Part shown: positions 54,607 through 62,485 of the stretch, in pieces
Layout of the letters: each line of letters starts with the position of its first letter
Numbering within the stretch: the stretch's first letter is position 1
DNA from: Vibrio ishigakensis
Lineage (GTDB): Bacteria > Pseudomonadota > Gammaproteobacteria > Enterobacterales > Vibrionaceae
Assembly: GCF_024347675.1 (NCBI RefSeq)
Contig: NZ_AP024881.1
Span: forward strand, 1,984,001-2,048,000
DNA: 64,000 nucleotides
Reading direction: 5' to 3'
Translations under genes and position numbers: made by a program
Notes under the pieces: generated by a model
What the model was told of the DNA's origin: nothing
What the model saw: the letters and a program-made list of their open reading frames with translations, nothing else
Database searches by the model: none

Positions 54607-55299
54607 TTATTGCTGACGTGGGTTGATGGTTTTCACAGCTTCATCGAAACGGCCATAAGTGCCTGATGCTTCTTTTAGTGCCGTGTCAGCGTCAACGCCT
54701 GCGTTTACTGCTTTCATGAATTTACCTAGGTTCATGTACTCGTAGCCGATAACTTCGTCGTTTTCGTCTAGACCCATGCGAGTTACATAGCCCTCAGCGA
54801 TCTCCATATAACGAACGCCTTTAGCTTTAGTTGAGTAGCTTGTACCTACCTGGCTGCGAAGGGTTTGACCAAGGTCTTCCAGTGCTTCACCTACTTCTAG
54901 GCCACCTTCTGAGAAAGCAGATTGTGAACGGCCATAAGCAAATTGTAGGAAGATTTCGCGCATTGCTACATTGATAGCGTCACACACTAGGTCAGTGTTC
55001 ATCGCTTCAAGGATAGTTTTGCCAGTTAGGATTTCAGATGCCATCGCCGCTGACTGAGTCATGCCTGAGCAACCGATGGTTTCGATAAGAACTTCTTCGA
55101 TGATACCTTGTTTAACGTTCAAGGTTAGTTTTGCAGCGCCCTGCTGAGGAGCACATGCGCCAACACCGTGGCTAAGACCTGAGATTGCGATAACATCTTT
55201 AGGATTGATCATACGACCCTCGACAGGGATCGGAGATGATGCGTGTAGGTCGCCGCGTTGAATTGGACACATTGACTGAATTTCGTTTGTGTAATGCAT
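54607..55299 (-). CDS. IscU/NifU-like iron-sulfur cluster scaffold protein
   Basis: A 230-aa protein whose first 130 residues follow the IscU/NifU N-terminal fold: GVGACAPQQGAAKLTLNVKQ holds the first ligand-type Cys, and TIGCSGMTQSAAMASEILTG the second, as in IscU. A third Cys in LVCDAINVAM and one in SMCPIQRGDL are present, so a cluster site is possible but not identical to IscU. The C-terminal 100 residues (TRMGLDENDEVIGYEYMNLG and the rest) are family-specific. It lacks iscS, iscA or hscBA neighbours and pairs with the GGGtGRT gene. The 5' leader carries a fluoride riboswitch. The ATG follows a weak ribosome site within a hairpin. Confidence 0.85.
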   Translation of the reverse strand: MHYTNEIQSMCPIQRGDLHASSPIPVEGRMINPKDVIAISGLSHGVGACAPQQGAAKLTLNVKQGIIEEVLIETIGCSGMTQSAAMASEILTGKTILEAMNTDLVCDAINVAMREIFLQFAYGRSQSAFSEGGLEVGEALEDLGQTLRSQVGTSYSTKAKGVRYMEIAEGYVTRMGLDENDEVIGYEYMNLGKFMKAVNAGVDADTALKEASGTYGRFDEAVKTINPRQQ

Positions 55300-55301
55300 A
55301 G

Positions 55302-55339
55302 TGTTTTCCGCTCTACTGGTTTTACTTCCGGGGAAAACA
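55302..55339 (-). promoter_or_regulatory. Hairpin covering the start of the IscU-like gene
   Basis: TGTTTTCC pairs with GGAAAACA (8 bp, 22-base loop), ending two bases before the ATG. The weak Shine-Dalgarno-like GCGGA partly lies in the 3' arm, so this could be the translational expression platform of the upstream fluoride riboswitch. Inference from position and base pairing. Confidence 0.4.
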
Positions 55340-55482
55340 GCTTGTTTTTATATTGGGCGTGTACTCAAACGAATGTTTGGATATGATTTGGCTACTGCTA
55401 CCTACCAAACCGAACAACATAGAACTGTGACTATGTCTCTGCGCCCATACCCTTTGTTGGGTAATCTGCTGTTTTCGATTTT

Positions 55483-55566
55483 AGTAGGAGTCATCAGCCG
55501 AGAGGGTTGTTTGACGCTGAGCGTCTCAACAATTCGGCGGTTCAATTAGGTGGAACCCCATCACCT
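55483..55566 (-). promoter_or_regulatory. Fluoride riboswitch (crcB motif)
   Basis: The minus strand shows the crcB-motif core. Stem 1 is AGGTG/CACCT around the loop ATGGGGTTC. A linker ends in AAC. The second helix starts GCCGA and closes with TCGGC, with an inner GACGC/GCGTC hairpin. Then comes the conserved TGATGACTCCTAC. The loop GGGGTT can pair with GACTCC to form the pseudoknot. The aptamer starts about 4 bases after the predicted transcription start. It controls the IscU-like and GGGtGRT genes; the 180-base gap to the ATG holds the expression platform. Confidence 0.92.
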
Positions 55567-55575
55567 TCGCCATAT

Positions 55576-55604
55576 AATCTAGGTCAGTGGTCGGGAGCTC
55601 TCAA
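55576..55604 (-). promoter_or_regulatory. Probable promoter of the fluoride-riboswitch operon
   Basis: TTGAGA (-35, 5 of 6 matches) and TAGATT (-10, 4 of 6) separated by 17 bases, placing the start near 55569-55570, immediately before the aptamer. Confidence 0.5.
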
Positions 55605-55728
55605 TAGGCAAAACTGAAACGTAAGATTGCGCTAGGGCATGATTGCGCATGAAACCTGTGGAATATGCTTTTCAGTCTAAAAATAATGCACTAGATTTCA
55701 ATAAGTTAATTAAAATCATTAAATTTTC

Positions 55729-56547
55729 ATGACCCAAACACTCTCGCAAGAAAATATCAGTTCAGGACTTAAACTTTTTGCCAAGGTGCTGTTGAAGCGC
55801 TCAAGCAAGGTCCCAATCGAGCCTATGGCACTCACCATTGAAGGATTCAAGTTCAGCCCTAGCCACATCAAAAACTACTGCGACTACCTAGGCTTCGAGT
55901 CAAAAAGCTTGCCCCTACCCTATCTGTTTGTAGCAAGCCAAAATGCCCAACTCGAGCTGCTTCTAAACGAAAGATTTCCCTATAAGGCGCTAGGTCTAGT
56001 GCATCGTTCCATCGAACTAGAGATGCCAGAGCCGCTAGATATTCACAAAGCTCATGATGTCGCTTTAGAGATAGGGAAAGAGATCCCCCATCCAAAAGGA
56101 GTCGAGTTTGATGTCACGGCGCGATTTATGGTGGAAGGAGTTGAGAGAGCGAAAATGGTCAATCGCTACTTCTGCTTTAAAAAACAGCCTGAGATGGAGT
56201 CTAAACCTAGTCCCAAGCCCGAGTTCTCACACCTTAGCTCTAAATCAAATATAAGATTCAATGAAACCAATGTGCGGGGCTATGCCAAGGTATCAGGGGA
56301 CTACAACCCTATTCACCTGCATGCTCTAACCGCTAAGCCCTTTGGCTTTAAGCGTCCTATCGCCCACGGCATGTTTATGTTAGCTAAAGCCATCAGCACC
56401 TTAGACCTAAACACTAGGTATCTAAAAGTAAGCTTTCATCGCCCTGCTCTGCTTCCCATTAAATTAGATCTGGTAGCAGATGAGAATACTGCCTTTTTGA
56501 TCAACAGTGACAATAAACCCGTGTTAGAGATCAACTGGCAGAAATAG
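55729..56547 (+). CDS. MaoC-like hot-dog dehydratase/hydratase
   Basis: A 272-aa protein. The C-terminal half is a MaoC-type (R)-specific enoyl-CoA hydratase domain with the motif YAKVSGDYNPIHLHALTAKP and GFKRPIAHGMFM (active-site Asp and His present). The N-terminal 140 residues probably form a second, degenerate hot-dog domain. It would act on acyl-CoA/acyl thioesters; the substrate is unknown. It is divergent from the riboswitch operon, and its 3' end overlaps the convergent nuclease gene by 17 bases. Confidence 0.85.
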   Translation: MTQTLSQENISSGLKLFAKVLLKRSSKVPIEPMALTIEGFKFSPSHIKNYCDYLGFESKSLPLPYLFVASQNAQLELLLNERFPYKALGLVHRSIELEMPEPLDIHKAHDVALEIGKEIPHPKGVEFDVTARFMVEGVERAKMVNRYFCFKKQPEMESKPSPKPEFSHLSSKSNIRFNETNVRGYAKVSGDYNPIHLHALTAKPFGFKRPIAHGMFMLAKAISTLDLNTRYLKVSFHRPALLPIKLDLVADENTAFLINSDNKPVLEINWQK

Positions 56548-57439
56548 GGTTCAGATCTATGCTGATCAGTGCATGATCGCTGGCCATATAGTCTAGATCG
56601 TACACCGGAGAGACGAGGTGCTTGTCTATCAACTGGTAGTTACTCACCTCGATTGCCTTCACCGCACTCTCTGGGCTGAGCTCTTCCGATACTAAGATGT
56701 AGTCCAGAATCGAGCCTGACTCTCCGTAATAATGGGTGGGCGTCAGCAAGGGTGAATCGATAAAGGTTTTAGGGTCAAACAAGAAGCGAGCGTCACCCTC
56801 GACCAAACAACTTAGCTCTGTACTAGGTAGATCTCGGTTAAAATCCCCCATCAGAACCTGAGGATTACCGTTTGAAGCTTTGGCTTTTCTTAGAAGATAT
56901 AAAAGGTAGCGCGCTTCCATACCCCGCTGCGAGGTAGAGCGCCACCTCTCAACCTCACCCAACTCAGCCCTAAGCGCTTCATCTACGTCAAATGCTGTTG
57001 GCCTTTGGGACTTAAAATGCACCACACAACAATCCAGCTTTCCGAGTTCGGGACACACGACCGTCGCGAGCAAGGGCGCTCGACTAAAAGAGAACTCAGA
57101 GCGAATACGAGAATCTACTTCGAGTGTTTTGACATCTGTGATGGGGTAACGTGAGGCTATCGCCACCACTGGCTCAGAGAAGACATAATCACTTTCAAGC
57201 TTAGGCTCACCAGCAACATAGAAGTACCCATAACCCAAGGAAAACAGATGCTGCTTTAGCGCCTCAACGCTAAACACCTCTTGCAGGCCAATCACATCGG
57301 CATTGAGCTCGAACAGGGTTCGCGTAAGCCAAGCCTGTTTGTCCTGCCACTGCTTCTGAGAGTAGATATTCTCGAAGTCATAATAGGCTGATGGTGGCTG
57401 TATATAGTTGAATAGATTAAGACTTGCTATACGAATCAA
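56531..57439 (-). CDS. Endonuclease/exonuclease/phosphatase (EEP) family protein
   Basis: A 302-aa EEP-fold hydrolase. Motifs are IASLNLFN (N-terminal), DVIGLQEVFS with the metal Glu, VVHFKSQRP, MGDFNRDLPS and the C-terminal YMASDHALISIDL with the Asp-His pair. All catalytic positions look intact; the substrate could be DNA, a sugar phosphate or a phospholipid. The start codon is TTG with AAGGA 10 bases upstream and no nearby ATG in frame, so the exact start is uncertain. It is convergent with the MaoC gene and divergent from the tas-like gene. Confidence 0.85.
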   Translation of the reverse strand: MIRIASLNLFNYIQPPSAYYDFENIYSQKQWQDKQAWLTRTLFELNADVIGLQEVFSVEALKQHLFSLGYGYFYVAGEPKLESDYVFSEPVVAIASRYPITDVKTLEVDSRIRSEFSFSRAPLLATVVCPELGKLDCCVVHFKSQRPTAFDVDEALRAELGEVERWRSTSQRGMEARYLLYLLRKAKASNGNPQVLMGDFNRDLPSTELSCLVEGDARFLFDPKTFIDSPLLTPTHYYGESGSILDYILVSEELSPESAVKAIEVSNYQLIDKHLVSPVYDLDYMASDHALISIDLNPISAS

Positions 57440-57542
57440 AGAGTTGGATTCCTTCTTTTATATACACGCAGTTTAGTCCGAGGGGTACAGCCCAAGCAAA
57501 TTGTGGTTTAATAAAACTCTTCAATACCGACAGAGAAAGCAC

Positions 57543-58595
57543 ATGGAATACGCTAAGCTCGGAAGCAGCGACCTCAATGTTTCCCGTGTCTGCCTTGGAA
57601 GCATGACCTGGGGAAGACAAAACAATCAACAAGACGCCGACCAGCAGATCGAATTTGCCCTAAACCAAGGGGTAAACTTCATCGATACCGCAGAGTTATA
57701 TGCCATTCCTCCGACGCCGGATACCTATGGCAAAACGGAATCCATCATAGGCGACTGGTTTTCGAGAAACTCAAACCGACGCCAGGAAATGGTGTTGGCC
57801 ACCAAGATAGCCGGCTCTGGCCTGCCGTGGATTCGCGAAGGCGGCCCTATTAACGGTGAAGCCATCATTCAATCTGTAGATGCCTCTCTAAAACGTCTGC
57901 AGACAGATTATATCGACCTGTATCAACTGCACTGGCCAAATCGCACTACCCCGCATTTCGGTAAACATTGGCCGGGACATGTAACCTTCTCTGATGACAA
58001 TGGTAAGGAACAGACTTCTCAGATGCTTGAGATACTGCAAGCCCTTTCTGAGTGCATCAAGGCAGGCAAGATCCGTCACTGTGGCCTTTCTGATGATACC
58101 CCTTGGGGTATCTCTACTTACCTTAAGCTTGCTCAGCAACATGACCTTCCTAAGATGGTGTCAATCCAGAATGAATTTAGCCTTCTGTGTCTAAAAGACT
58201 GGCCTTATCTTATCGAGCAGTGCATCCAAGAAGAGGTGGCTTATTTGCCATGGTCTCCACTGGCAACCGGCGTGCTGACAGGTAAGTATGCCAACGGAGC
58301 AAGACCTAAGGGTAGCCGTTGGTCAATCCCACAAAGACACGGACTGCTACGTGATACGGACAATACCCATAACGCTGTGGCTCAATATGTGGCAATCGCT
58401 GCCGAGCTAAATATCACTCCAGCTCAACTTGCACTGGCATGGTGTAATCAAGTGGACGGGGTTACCTCAAGCATCATAGGTGCAACCTCTGTGGCTCAAT
58501 TAAAAGAAGATATCGATGCCTTTGATATCACGCTAGACCAAGCTGCTTTGGACAAGATTGGTGCTGTAATTAAGCAGTTCCCAGTGCCGTACTAA
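57543..58595 (+). CDS. tas: Aldo/keto reductase (Tas-like)
   Basis: A 350-aa NAD(P)H-dependent aldo/keto reductase, most like E. coli Tas. The N-terminus is MEYAKLGSSDLNVSRVCLGS, with MTWGRQN next, and the catalytic Asp and Tyr are in FIDTAELYAIPPTPDTYGK. The DYIDLYQLHWPNRTTPHFGK and cofactor-binding SSIIGATSVAQL blocks follow. The start at 57543 is chosen because the family begins here; the frame upstream has no ribosome binding site. It is divergent from the EEP gene and followed 12 bases later by an unknown membrane-protein gene. Confidence 0.9.
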   Translation: MEYAKLGSSDLNVSRVCLGSMTWGRQNNQQDADQQIEFALNQGVNFIDTAELYAIPPTPDTYGKTESIIGDWFSRNSNRRQEMVLATKIAGSGLPWIREGGPINGEAIIQSVDASLKRLQTDYIDLYQLHWPNRTTPHFGKHWPGHVTFSDDNGKEQTSQMLEILQALSECIKAGKIRHCGLSDDTPWGISTYLKLAQQHDLPKMVSIQNEFSLLCLKDWPYLIEQCIQEEVAYLPWSPLATGVLTGKYANGARPKGSRWSIPQRHGLLRDTDNTHNAVAQYVAIAAELNITPAQLALAWCNQVDGVTSSIIGATSVAQLKEDIDAFDITLDQAALDKIGAVIKQFPVPY

Positions 58596-58607
58596 TAGGA
58601 AGTTACT

Positions 58608-59456
58608 ATGGGTATAGATTTTAATAATCTCACGGCAAAGCAGCGCGTGTTGCTTACATGTCTCGCGGTTGCCTTGATGCTCACTGCCAGCCTTAATGTT
58701 GCAGATAGCTATACCCATCAACTGCTAGACCAATCCATAGACCAAGGGGTGATCGCCTTTGCCTCGGTCAGGGCAATCCATGCGGTTATCGCTCTATTGG
58801 AGGGGACCGAAATCAGCGTTCCCTTTCTAACTGTCAGTATCGGTGAGGTGCTCTCTCCGGCCACAGAGATATTGCAATCCACCTCTACCGTTCTGACCAC
58901 CGCCTTGGCATCTCTTGGCCTGCAAAAAATACTGCTAGAGATGTTCTCAACTAAGGTGTTCAACGCCATAGTGCTGATATCAGGTATCGGATTTCTCTGC
59001 ACCCTTTGGCTGAAGCTATCCCCCGCCCTAAGTAAGTTCCTGCGAACTGCCTTTGGCATTATCTGTTTATCGCGCTTTATTATCGTTTTGGCACTGCTGT
59101 TGAATGGTGTGGTCGACAGCCTCTTTCTCAATCAGCAGGCTGATCAACTCACCCAACAGACAGACTTTATCAAGCAAGACATTCAACAGATAAACCAGAA
59201 GCTAATAGAAACGCCACCGCCAGAAGACGATGGCTTGTGGGGTCAAGCGAGTCGAGCTTGGAACTCGTTGTCGTCTGGCTTCGAGCAAACCAAAGAGCAG
59301 TGGGAGCAAGACTTCGAGCGTCTTCAAGACAAGATAGAAGACCTCATCGAAAATCTGCTTACCCTGATAGCGCTTTTTACGCTGAAGACCATTTTGATCC
59401 CCATAGGCTTTTTGCTACTGCTGAAAAAACTGATGTGGCGCGTGGTCAGTCTCTAG
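58608..59456 (+). CDS. Unknown membrane protein with coiled-coil region
   Basis: A 282-aa protein not recognised. It has a membrane helix at residues 13-32, one or two more around 115-165 (VFNAIVLISGIGFLCTLWL; AFGIICLSRFIIVLALLLNG), then a long Gln/Glu-rich helical stretch (about 175-250, QADQLTQQTDFIKQDIQQIN onward) that is probably a coiled coil, and a final helix (TILIPIGFLLLLKKLMW). RBS AGGAAG lies 5 bases before the ATG. It is probably co-transcribed with the tas-like gene. The 3' end overlaps the convergent glutathione peroxidase gene by 4 bases. Confidence 0.72.
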   Translation: MGIDFNNLTAKQRVLLTCLAVALMLTASLNVADSYTHQLLDQSIDQGVIAFASVRAIHAVIALLEGTEISVPFLTVSIGEVLSPATEILQSTSTVLTTALASLGLQKILLEMFSTKVFNAIVLISGIGFLCTLWLKLSPALSKFLRTAFGIICLSRFIIVLALLLNGVVDSLFLNQQADQLTQQTDFIKQDIQQINQKLIETPPPEDDGLWGQASRAWNSLSSGFEQTKEQWEQDFERLQDKIEDLIENLLTLIALFTLKTILIPIGFLLLLKKLMWRVVSL

Positions 59457-59989
59457 AGGTGCTGTTCAATCACATCGGTTAGCGTACCACTGGTTGGAGA
59501 AACGCTACTTGGAAAGGTCGCTACCACCTCACCGTCTTTATCAATTAAGAACTTATAAAAGTTCCAGCGCGGTGACACACCAGACTGTTTGGCGATCTTA
59601 CTAAACACAGGATTGGCATTCTTGCCCTTGATTGAGGTTCTCGCCACCATAGGGAAGGTAACCCCGTAATCTAGATAGCAAACCTTAGCGGTATTCTCTT
59701 CGCCCCCACGGTCTTGGTTGAAGTCGTTGGACGGAAAGCCCACTACCACTAGTCCCTGCTGCTTATATTTTTGGTACAGGGCTTCCAGCTGTTTATATTG
59801 CGGCGTAAAGCCACACTGACTGGCCGTGTTCACCACCAATAGGGTTTTCCCCTCAAAGGCTTGGCAAAAGTCGATAGATTCAGTGGAGTTGAGTTTTTGC
59901 TGGCTTACCTTAAGAATGTCAGCACAAGCAAATGCACCACCAGAGAATCCAGCGGTGAGTAAGGTAATGGTGAGTATTAGCGGTTTCAT
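59453..59989 (-). CDS. Glutathione peroxidase family protein, exported
   Basis: A 178-aa thiol peroxidase of the GPx/BsaA fold with an N-terminal signal (MKPLILTITLLTAGFSGGAFA), so it acts in the periplasm or is membrane-anchored. AFAC could also be a lipobox-like site. The catalytic Cys is in NTASQCGFTPQY, the Gln in FPSNDFNQDRGG and the Trp/Asn in SPRWNFYKFLI, all present. Periplasmic GPx versions probably use thioredoxin-like partners. RBS GGAGGTGCGCTT precedes the ATG. The neighbour upstream is a DM13 gene. Confidence 0.9.
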   Translation of the reverse strand: MKPLILTITLLTAGFSGGAFACADILKVSQQKLNSTESIDFCQAFEGKTLLVVNTASQCGFTPQYKQLEALYQKYKQQGLVVVGFPSNDFNQDRGGEENTAKVCYLDYGVTFPMVARTSIKGKNANPVFSKIAKQSGVSPRWNFYKFLIDKDGEVVATFPSSVSPTSGTLTDVIEQHL

Positions 59990-60033
59990 AAGCGCACCTC
60001 CTGAGATTTTTACCTAAGGTGCGCTACAAGGGA

Positions 60034-60498
60034 TCATTTATATTGTGCTGAGGTGATGAACTCACCAAAGCTCTCACACCACACTACTACTGTGTTGTAG
60101 TTATCAATATCTACCGAGGAGTCCACTGGCAGGCTAAAACCAGTAAAACTTTTCACATCCCCTATCTGCACCATCTGCGATTTGAGCTCATTGAACTTAG
60201 CTTCGGTTTCCACAAATTCTGGAGACAAATAAAGCTTGTAATCAGGACCCGGGGCTAGCTCCCCCATAAAAGAGATCTGTGAATCACTTATATTGACCTT
60301 ACCCTCTCCCCAGTGGAAAAAGTCACTGTCCTGACGCTCTTTAGTGAAGTTAGCGGTGAACTGCGCGCTGTCGAAATGGCGGATGATCTGCTCGGTAGGC
60401 GCTGGAGGCGCAGTTAGTACCGGCAGTAGATAGATACCCAAGGCAAACCCCACTCCTAAGGTGATGGTGTGGGTGATGATCATTAGGATAATTTTCAA
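60034..60498 (-). CDS. DM13 domain protein, membrane-anchored
   Basis: A roughly 154-aa protein with an N-terminal membrane helix (HTITLGVGFALGIYLLPVL) and a DM13 domain: GPDYKLYLSPEFVET in the middle and the signature YNTVVVWCESFGEFITSAQY at the C-terminus with a Cys next to the Trp. DM13 domains are proposed to take part in redox chemistry. The start is likely TTG at 60498, since AAGGAGG lies 7 bases upstream; an ATG five codons later (60483) is the alternative. It lies 44 bases upstream of the GPx gene on the same strand, so the two may be co-transcribed. Confidence 0.82.
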   Translation of the reverse strand: MKIILMIITHTITLGVGFALGIYLLPVLTAPPAPTEQIIRHFDSAQFTANFTKERQDSDFFHWGEGKVNISDSQISFMGELAPGPDYKLYLSPEFVETEAKFNELKSQMVQIGDVKSFTGFSLPVDSSVDIDNYNTVVVWCESFGEFITSAQYK

Positions 60499-60551
60499 GC
60501 TAGCTCCTCCTTGTGCCAATTGCACCTAAAAAGCTTAGCCAAAAAAACTCG

Positions 60552-61427
60552 TTATGTAGCAGTATCTTGCGCCGGAATCGGTTCTTTTTTAGAACGGCGC
60601 CAGCGTATCGGCATCAGAGGCACCACTATCATCAAGATACCCAAGGTGGTCAGCATATCCGGCACCTCATCAAACCCGATAATTCCAAAGATGGTGACAA
60701 ACACCAAGCCCGAGTATTCAGCTAGAGCAATCTGGCCAGCTTCTGCCTTACGGTAGGCAAACACCACTAGCGCATGATAAGCCAATACAAAGAAGTTTAT
60801 CGCGGCTATCCAGAAAAGATGACGAGGCTCTATCTCACCCCAATTTGGCAATGCCAATAAAAAAGCACCCGGAATGGTCAGAGCGGTAGTCCAAAACAGC
60901 GTAGTCACCACAGACTGCTTCGGAAGTTTTCGGATAAGGATATTCCCCACCGCCATCGCCAGCGCGCTACCAAGCGCTATGATTGCCGCCCAGTGAAAAT
61001 GCTCTGGCCTTAGCACCACCAGCACCCCTACAAAGCCGATACCCGTGGCAATAATCTTCTTCATCGGTGGGACTTCCTTTAGAAACACTACCGATAGAGG
61101 GAGCATCATCAAAGGCGCCACATAAAACATGGCATTGGCGGTGGCTAGGGTTAGATGAGTAATGGCCACCATGGCACAGCCACTGCCAATCAAAATAAAC
61201 TGCGCTCGCCAAAAGTTGACCTTACAACAGCCTGACATACGCTCTTCTCTTGGCTGTTTTAACCAAAGTGGGGCAATAAACACTAAGCTCAAGATCTGGC
61301 GGATCAGCACATACTGAAAGGTTGGCACCTCACCGTTTAGCACCTTCAGAGAGACATCTGAAAAAGAGGCCATCAGGTTTGCCAATACCAGAAGCAGGAT
61401 AGCGGTTTGAATATTGCGATTGGACAT
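60552..61427 (-). CDS. DMT superfamily EamA transporter
   Basis: A 291-aa membrane protein with ten predicted helices in two EamA repeats. The first repeat includes VLANLMASFSDVSLKVLNGE and TLATANAMFYVAPLMMLPLS; the second includes YHALVVFAYRKAEAGQIALA and EYSGLVFVTIFGIIGFDEVP. Such exporters move amino acids or metabolites; the substrate is unknown. The stop lies 53 bases upstream of the DM13 start on the same strand. It is divergent from rlmF. Confidence 0.88.
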   Translation of the reverse strand: MSNRNIQTAILLLVLANLMASFSDVSLKVLNGEVPTFQYVLIRQILSLVFIAPLWLKQPREERMSGCCKVNFWRAQFILIGSGCAMVAITHLTLATANAMFYVAPLMMLPLSVVFLKEVPPMKKIIATGIGFVGVLVVLRPEHFHWAAIIALGSALAMAVGNILIRKLPKQSVVTTLFWTTALTIPGAFLLALPNWGEIEPRHLFWIAAINFFVLAYHALVVFAYRKAEAGQIALAEYSGLVFVTIFGIIGFDEVPDMLTTLGILMIVVPLMPIRWRRSKKEPIPAQDTAT

Positions 61428-61561
61428 AGAAGAGTTGGACTAAGATCACACTTTGAAATTGAGGCGCGAAGATAGCAAGCTTTGGCCTTACTTTGCAAGA
61501 TTACCTATGTATGGCTCTTATTCATGCTAGACTCTCGCAAAATCGAATCGTCCGTAAAGCT

Positions 61562-62476
61562 ATGAATAAACCTGCCTCTCCCGGTCTACACCCGAATAAC
61601 CCGCACAAGGGTCGTTACAATATTCCTGCGCTGTGCAAGGCACTGCCTGCACTCTCAGCTAAGGTTAAGCGCAACCCAAAAGGTGAGCAGACCATAGACT
61701 TTACCGACAGCGAATCTGTGGTGCTGCTAAACAAAGCGCTTTTGATGCACCACTATGGCATCGAGTTTTGGGACTTACCCAAGGGTTTTCTATGCCCGCC
61801 TATTCCGGGGCGTGCGGATTACGTGCATAGGTTGTCTGAGTTCGTCGACAATAAAGAGACCAAGGTACGTGTGCTGGATATTGGCACAGGCGCTAGCCTT
61901 ATCTATCCAATCATAGGGGCAACTGAGTATCAGTGGCAGTTTGTCACCAGTGATATTGACCCTATATCGGTGAAATCCTCTAAAGCCATCGCAAGCCTTA
62001 ATCCTAAGCTAAAAGGGCGCATCGATTGTCGCTTGCAAGACTCAGCCAAACACATCTTTAAAGGCATCATTCAGCCCGGTGAGCAGTATCATCTCACCAT
62101 GTGTAATCCACCGTTTCATAAATCACTGCAAGAGGCCGAGCAAGGCACGCTGCGCAAAGCAAAAAATCTTGCGGCTAATAAGCGTAAGCGCGGCAATACT
62201 GACAAAACAAAGGATGTGAAATCAGGTCTGAATTTTGGCGGTCAAAAGGCTGAGCTATGGTGCCCTGGGGGAGAAGAGGCCTTCGTTAAGAGCATGGCCG
62301 ATGAGAGCAAACTGTTTGCCTCTCAGGTGAAGTGGTTTAGCACCCTTATCTCCAAGAAAGAGAATGTGGCAAAACTAAAAAAGAGGCTCAAGCAACTTGA
62401 AGCCTCTGATATTAAAGTAGTGGATATGGGGCAAGGCCAGAAACTGAGTCGTTTCGTGGCCTGGCGTTTTAACTAA
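61562..62476 (+). CDS. rlmF: 23S rRNA (adenine(1618)-N6)-methyltransferase RlmF
   Basis: A 304-aa SAM-dependent methyltransferase. The N-terminus PASPGLHPNNPHKGRYN matches E. coli RlmF (YbiN), as do LNKALLMHHYGIEFWDLPKG, FLCPPIPGRADYVHRL, the SAM-binding VRVLDIGTGASLIYP and the catalytic NPPF in MCNPPFHKSLQEA. The start at 61562 matches the family start; an ATG at 61511 would extend it without support. It methylates A1618 of 23S rRNA. Confidence 0.93.
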   Translation: MNKPASPGLHPNNPHKGRYNIPALCKALPALSAKVKRNPKGEQTIDFTDSESVVLLNKALLMHHYGIEFWDLPKGFLCPPIPGRADYVHRLSEFVDNKETKVRVLDIGTGASLIYPIIGATEYQWQFVTSDIDPISVKSSKAIASLNPKLKGRIDCRLQDSAKHIFKGIIQPGEQYHLTMCNPPFHKSLQEAEQGTLRKAKNLAANKRKRGNTDKTKDVKSGLNFGGQKAELWCPGGEEAFVKSMADESKLFASQVKWFSTLISKKENVAKLKKRLKQLEASDIKVVDMGQGQKLSRFVAWRFN

Positions 62477-62485
62477 TCCAACATC

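Noticed and set aside
55301..55549. Plus-strand 82-codon frame antisense to the riboswitch leader
   Set aside because: It runs through the fluoride aptamer on the opposite strand and has no ribosome binding site; the base pattern is explained by RNA structure.
55573..55578. Perfect TATAAT on the plus strand as a promoter of the MaoC gene
   Set aside because: No -35 element at the right distance; the same bases are part of the minus-strand promoter in front of the riboswitch.
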